From positions 248,001 through 312,000 of the forward strand of contig NZ_JBHMFD010000013.1 of the NCBI RefSeq assembly GCF_042427575.1: DNA of 64,000 nt, given 5' to 3'. Of the stretch, positions 62,499 through 64,000 are shown one piece after another (positions within the stretch are counted from its first letter, which is position 1; the number at the start of each line of letters is the position of its first letter). A program made the position numbers and the translations under genes. The DNA is from Bergeyella porcorum (GTDB lineage Bacteria > Bacteroidota > Bacteroidia > Flavobacteriales > Weeksellaceae). The notes beneath the pieces are model-generated. The model was not told the DNA's origin. It saw nothing but the letters and a program-made list of their open reading frames with translations, and ran no database searches.

Positions 62499-64000
62499 AT
62501 GAGTAAAAAGAACACTAAATACATCTTCGTAACAGGAGGTGTGACATCTTCTTTAGGGAAGGGCATTGTCTCAGCATCTTTGGGACTTCTTCTAAAATCT
62601 AGAGGCTTCAATGTTACCATACAAAAATTAGATCCATACATCAATATCGACCCAGGAACACTCAATCCCTATGAACACGGGGAATGCTATGTGACTGAAG
62701 ATGGTGCCGAAACCGATTTGGACTTAGGACACTACGAAAGGTTCTTGGATTCACCTACCTCTCAGGATAATAATGTAACCACAGGAAGAATCTATCAAAC
62801 CGTTATAGAAAAAGAACGAAAAGGAGATTTCTTAGGGAAAACTGTGCAAGTAATTCCGCATATTACCAATGAAATTAAGCGTAGAATAAAAATCTTAGCT
62901 AAGCAAAATTACGACATCATCATCACCGAAATTGGAGGAACGGTGGGAGATATAGAGTCTCTACCTTATATAGAATCGGTACGCCAACTGAGATGGGAAT
63001 TGGGCGAGAACAATTCTATGGTGATTCACCTTACCCTATTGCCTTATCTCTCGGCAAGTGGGGAACTAAAAACCAAACCATCACAGCACTCTGTACGCCA
63101 ACTGATGGAAAGCGGTATCCAAGCCGATGTATTGGTGTGCCGTACAGAACATAAAATCCCGAAAGAGCAGAGAGCAAAATTGGCTCAGTTTTGCAATGTG
63201 CCATCGGAAAATGTTATAGAATGTATGGATGCAGATACCATCTATCAAGTGCCTTTGGACTTACAAAAACAAAAGTTTGACGAAGTGGTTTTAAAAGAGT
63301 TGGATTTACCTATTAAGAAAGAATCTGACCTTAAAGATTGGAAAAATTTCTTGAAGAAACATAAAAATCCGAAACGCAAAATAGAAATTGCATTGGTAGG
63401 GAAGTATGTATCGCTTCAAGATTCTTATAAATCTATTGCAGAAGCCTTTATCCACGCAGGAGCAGAGGAAGAGACGGAGGTGAAAGTGCGTTGGGTATAT
63501 AGTGGAGATATTACAGCAGAGAATGTAGCAGAAACCTTCTCGGGGATAGATGGGATGCTCATTGCCCCAGGCTTTGGAGATAGAGGGATAGAGGGGAAAG
63601 TACTCGCAGCTCAATATGCCAGAGAGCAAAGTATTCCACTTTTAGGGATTTGCTTGGGAATGCAGGTGATTACTATAGAGTTTGCCAGAAATGTCTTAGG
63701 TTTGGAAAAAGCCAACTCTATGGAGTTTGATGCTGGTACGCCAGATCCAGTGATTTCCATTATGGCAGATCAAAAAAATGTAGTAGATAAAGGAGGTACA
63801 ATGCGTTTAGGGGCTTGGAAGTGTGCTTTGAAAACGGGTTCTAAATTGGCAGAAATTTATGGAGCGAAAAATATTTCGGAAAGACACCGCCACCGCTATG
63901 AGTTTAATAGCGAGTACCAGCAGGAATTTGAGAAAAACGGTCTGGTGCCTACGGGGTTCAATCCAGATACCAAATTGGTAGAAACCATAGAGCTGAAAGA
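62499..64000 (+). CDS. pyrG: CTP synthase, 5' part
   Basis: First 500 codons; the gene runs off the right edge (usual length about 535-545). Converts UTP to CTP with glutamine as amine donor. Start KYIFVTGGVTSSLGKGI is the ATP-binding synthetase loop. QKLDPYINIDPGTLNPYEHGECYVTEDGAE and EIGGTVGDIES follow. From about 300 comes the glutamine amidotransferase domain with the nucleophile Cys in GICLGMQ, then ERHRHRYEFN. Clear promoter; preceded by a strong terminator. Confidence 0.97.
   Translation, partial: MSKKNTKYIFVTGGVTSSLGKGIVSASLGLLLKSRGFNVTIQKLDPYINIDPGTLNPYEHGECYVTEDGAETDLDLGHYERFLDSPTSQDNNVTTGRIYQTVIEKERKGDFLGKTVQVIPHITNEIKRRIKILAKQNYDIIITEIGGTVGDIESLPYIESVRQLRWELGENNSMVIHLTLLPYLSASGELKTKPSQHSVRQLMESGIQADVLVCRTEHKIPKEQRAKLAQFCNVPSENVIECMDADTIYQVPLDLQKQKFDEVVLKELDLPIKKESDLKDWKNFLKKHKNPKRKIEIALVGKYVSLQDSYKSIAEAFIHAGAEEETEVKVRWVYSGDITAENVAETFSGIDGMLIAPGFGDRGIEGKVLAAQYAREQSIPLLGICLGMQVITIEFARNVLGLEKANSMEFDAGTPDPVISIMADQKNVVDKGGTMRLGAWKCALKTGSKLAEIYGAKNISERHRHRYEFNSEYQQEFEKNGLVPTGFNPDTKLVETIELK

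Noticed and set aside
1..64000. tRNA, rRNA genes, prophage or a second defence system
   Set aside because: I saw no cloverleaf-like tRNA, rRNA sequence, phage structural gene or restriction/toxin gene in any gap or frame.

Overview
The window is chromosomal DNA of a Bacteroidetes bacterium, most likely a member of the Flavobacteriales close to Riemerella, Bergeyella or Chryseobacterium. The evidence is the AT-rich sequence, the porV-porU-gldJ block of the type IX secretion and gliding machinery, SusC-like and OMP_b-brl_3 TonB receptors, and the Bacteroidetes-type promoter (TTTG, about 20 nt, TAnnTTTG) in front of many genes. No plasmid or phage backbone is visible. The species is not claimed.

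Layout. 1-6.4 kb: 3' end of purL, HMG-CoA reductase, a small membrane pair, sucC and two small lipoproteins. 6.6-12.3 kb: a beta-helix-like lipoprotein and a TonB receptor, divergent from a two-component system. 12.4-13.6 kb: an acidic pRiA4b ORF-3-like protein and a minisatellite of exactly 22 tandem 22-bp units. 13.7-22.2 kb: porV, porU, gldJ and murF. 22.2-30.2 kb: housekeeping genes (Nudix, anmK, lptC, a barrel protein, a cation exporter, queG, rhodanese, SDR). 30.2-40.1 kb: a complete type II-C CRISPR-Cas locus with tracrRNA on the minus strand, cas9, cas1, cas2 and a 54-repeat array that reads toward the cas genes. 40.2-48.9 kb: a deleted insertion sequence, tsaC/sua5-like, yaaA, prmC, parE, a PH-like membrane protein, parC and rhomboid. 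49-55.2 kb: a tandemly duplicated Crp-regulator/TonB-receptor module, one copy of whose regulator was cut by a decayed IS3 element. 55.3-64 kb: a DUF2807 lipoprotein, an M3 peptidase, thyA, an M1 aminopeptidase, a small lipoprotein and the 5' part of pyrG.

The most interesting signals concern regulation. Every 46-bp CRISPR repeat, read on the minus strand, contains a TTG-N20-TAACTTTG promoter-like pair, so each spacer may have its own promoter. A tracrRNA gene with a near-perfect promoter and an anti-repeat is visible upstream of cas9. Both copies of the Crp/TonB-receptor module carry a perfect TGTGA-N6-TCACA palindrome just upstream of the receptor, and the regulator's recognition helix keeps the Arg-Glu...Arg of E. 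coli CRP. Finally, a family of modular intergenic repeats (GTGCTGAGTTTTGAG-type words, a purine/T-rich bridge, then TCTAACCTCCAA-type words) fills at least six gene gaps. These repeats abut stop codons and, at anmK, appear to supply both the start and stop codons.
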